Both the position numbers and the translations under genes were made by a program. A stretch of 64,000 bases of DNA from Pachypanchax playfairii (taxonomy: Eukaryota; Chordata; Actinopteri; Cyprinodontiformes; Aplocheilidae), in assembly GCA_006937955.1 (NCBI GenBank), contig SSNP01000067.1, positions 1,813,645 to 1,877,644 of the forward strand, in the 5' to 3' direction. This document shows, piece by piece, positions 61,901 to 64,000 of this stretch (positions are counted from its first letter, which is position 1; every line of letters starts with the position of its first letter). The notes beneath the pieces are model-generated. The model ran no database searches. It was not told the origin of the DNA and was given only the letters and a program-made list of their open reading frames with translations.

Positions 61901-64000
61901 CCAATCAAACTGTTTTGATTTATAAGTACGAAAAGCAGATGGCTGAACAAACAGCGTTATAAAGTTGCAGATGCCTTTTGTGATGAAAAGCTGTTCAGCC
62001 AACACTGATTAAATTAAATAAACTGAAAGTCCAGAGCCACAGGGATGTTTAAAGCTCTAGTGGCTCCAGACTGGAGCGAGACGAGTGAACTGCTCTCAGA
62101 GCAACCCTCCAGTACCAGCTCATCGACTCCTCTGATATTGCTTTGAGCTGAGATGCCACTAGTGTGTCCCCAAAGGTTTAGACTGACTAGCCATGGAAGG
62201 GGCCTTTCTGAATGAGCTAAAACCCAGTACCATTTTTAAATTGCAAGGAAACTAGTGTGTTGAAACAAAATAAGCAATAAGGGAATAAGTATGGGATAAA
62301 ATGGAGCCTTAGGATGATAAACTCAGCAAGAACGTGTCCAAATAATTGGTTCTGTTAGATGAACCGTAGAGCATTTGTCCTTCATTTACAACAACCCTCA
62401 TTACCCCCAGTTAATAAAGATAAAATAAGGTTCATCATCACCAGGTCTTTTACACTCTAGAACATACATTAATAGCACACACCCGTGTGGGTTTTACAGT
62501 TACAGTATATTTATTTTATCACAGTTGACTAAATGCTATATGAGTCCTGCAGGATAATGACACAAAAGCACTGCCATTAAGCACACAGTCCAAAACACCA
62601 ATAAATCCATATTTCTTTCCAGGCAGTACTCATGAGTATAACGCTGATGTTAATGGGACGACAGACTGCAGTGCATTCTGGTGAAGACATCTGAACTGAC
62701 ACAACGAGACCAAGAATATCCTTCATCTGGACAAATAAGAAGATTATCCCACTGTGCTGTAACTGCCTGTGACAAGTTAGACACAACATGGTGAGAAAAT
62801 GCAAACATCAGTTGAAAGCACACTGAAAATTTTGCTTAGAAATTACAATATTGTCAAGAAAATGTTCTTGTCACAGTTTAGTCATAAAGTGTCTGAATTT
62901 GTTTGCAATTCATCCTCATTTTAGTCTTTGTTCTCTCATGCTCCTTCTGTCAGATTCAGTTGTTTGACTCCAATCAGTCAAAACTTTGTTTCATGGGTGG
63001 CCAACCCAATGCACAATACTGTGTTTATTATGTGTACTCTGTATACAGTTGAACTCGGCTCAGAAAACAAGAGACTGACTTGACATGGAAACAGATGCAG
63101 ATGACTGGCTATATGATCTAAATCTGCAGATATTGTATCCATCCATTCATAATGTGCAGCTAGAGATCTGTGGTTTCGAATTTCTTGTTTAAATAGGCCT
63201 CTTTTGACATAATGTAATAATATAAAACAGTTTTTAGTTTATTTTATACCAACACTGCCAACTAAAGTGGGTATCAAGTTCACAGAATATAATGCACAAG
63301 GTGGTTGAAGAGTACCAATCGCTTTACTTTTCTTACTGGTTCTAATATTATTAATGAGACAATGGCTACAATTTTAAGTTTAGATTTAAATATGTGAAAG
63401 GGAAAAGATGTACCTGTGATCTTTTTAGATTGCATTACCTAAAAATCACATTACAGAATAGTAGTGTTTTAAAGTGACTTATACCTGGCTAACATTGAAA
63501 TCCCAGCATAAACCATTTGAACAGCAGTAAATCTACTTCTGACATTAAGTGAAATTACCTGGTTTCTCATTGTGCAATTTTAACCATGGAAGAAACATTA
63601 ACTTTTATTACAAGCACAAATTAATTGTTCTCTGCTCAGTGCCTGTGGGGATGTGGTCAACCTCTTTATCAGATCTCCGTAAAGAAAATATTATCATCAT
63701 TAAAACTAATTAAACATTTATCTCCTAGTGAAGTTGCAGATTTTCAAATTGCTCTAATGCCAAAAGAAAAAAAATGGGAGTAAATGCTTTTGACAGCTGT
63801 GAGATATCGGTTCCTTTATTAAAGTACCAACAACAAAAGTGTTCTGACTTCACTTGCTGATAAACAGTGAAAGTGTGGCAAATATCTTCTCAAGGAGAGT
63901 TTCTGAGTGAATACCACAAGCAGAGATCAGAGTCCTTCAAATATTCATATTAAGAAAGGGAAAAAGGAATTGAATTCTCATTCTGGGCTGGAGGTAGGTC
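58949..64000 (-). other. ipo11: Upstream part of ipo11, probably intron
   Basis: The first visible exon needs a preceding exon ending in phase 1, so at least its start is intron. I searched minus-strand donor-like sites (for example near 60996, 61354, 63412 and 63488) and found no exon with a plausible importin reading frame. No element is recognised. Confidence 0.6.

Noticed and set aside
62040..62165. GC-richer open stretch on the minus strand considered as an exon
   Set aside because: It is open for about 45 codons, but it lacks convincing splice borders and family resemblance.
62577..62804. 75-codon minus-strand ORF considered as an upstream ipo11 exon
   Set aside because: There is no acceptor/donor pair in a suitable phase and no resemblance to importin HEAT repeats.

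Overview
The window looks like nuclear DNA of a ray-finned (teleost) fish, most likely a percomorph; the species cannot be named from this sequence alone. The DNA is AT-rich and intron-rich. Its repeats are typical of fish: long-ITR Tc1 elements, CR1/L2-like LINE remnants with (GAATT)n or (AATC)n tails, and TTAA- and TAA-flanked MITEs. There is no sign of prokaryotic operons, a CRISPR array, a tRNA or an rRNA.

The only host gene I can support is the 3' part of ipo11 (importin-11, a Ran-dependent nuclear import receptor), on the minus strand. Eight coding exons between 58948 and 23745 join in one frame with GT-AG junctions throughout. They encode the last 278 residues, out of about 975 in the family. 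The exons further 5' and the promoter lie beyond position 64000 or were not found. The last intron is about 19.7 kb, far longer than the others.

Layout: 1-23744 lies downstream of ipo11 and is a gene-poor stretch with the 3' UTR, LINE relics (6.9-8.3, 13.8-14.7 and 18.1-18.4 kb), dispersed repeats and a sharply bounded GC-rich MITE (21564-22152). 23745-58948 is ipo11 with its introns. Those introns hold two near-identical 1.6-kb Tc1 transposons (34091-35692 and 52122-53717), an older Tc1 relic, a LINE relic, a pair of TTAA-flanked MITEs, a retroposon tail with a 117-bp (AATC)n array, and a pogo-like transposase relic. 58949-64000 is upstream sequence, probably intron, with no exon that I can defend.

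The most interesting content is the Tc1 pair. The copy at 52122 has an uninterrupted 340-codon DD34E transposase and identical 200-bp ITRs, so it looks recently active. The copy at 34091 has one nonsense codon two residues before the first catalytic Asp. Where the two copies differ in their ITRs, both ends of each copy carry the same variant. I found no evidence for a wholly new biological system.
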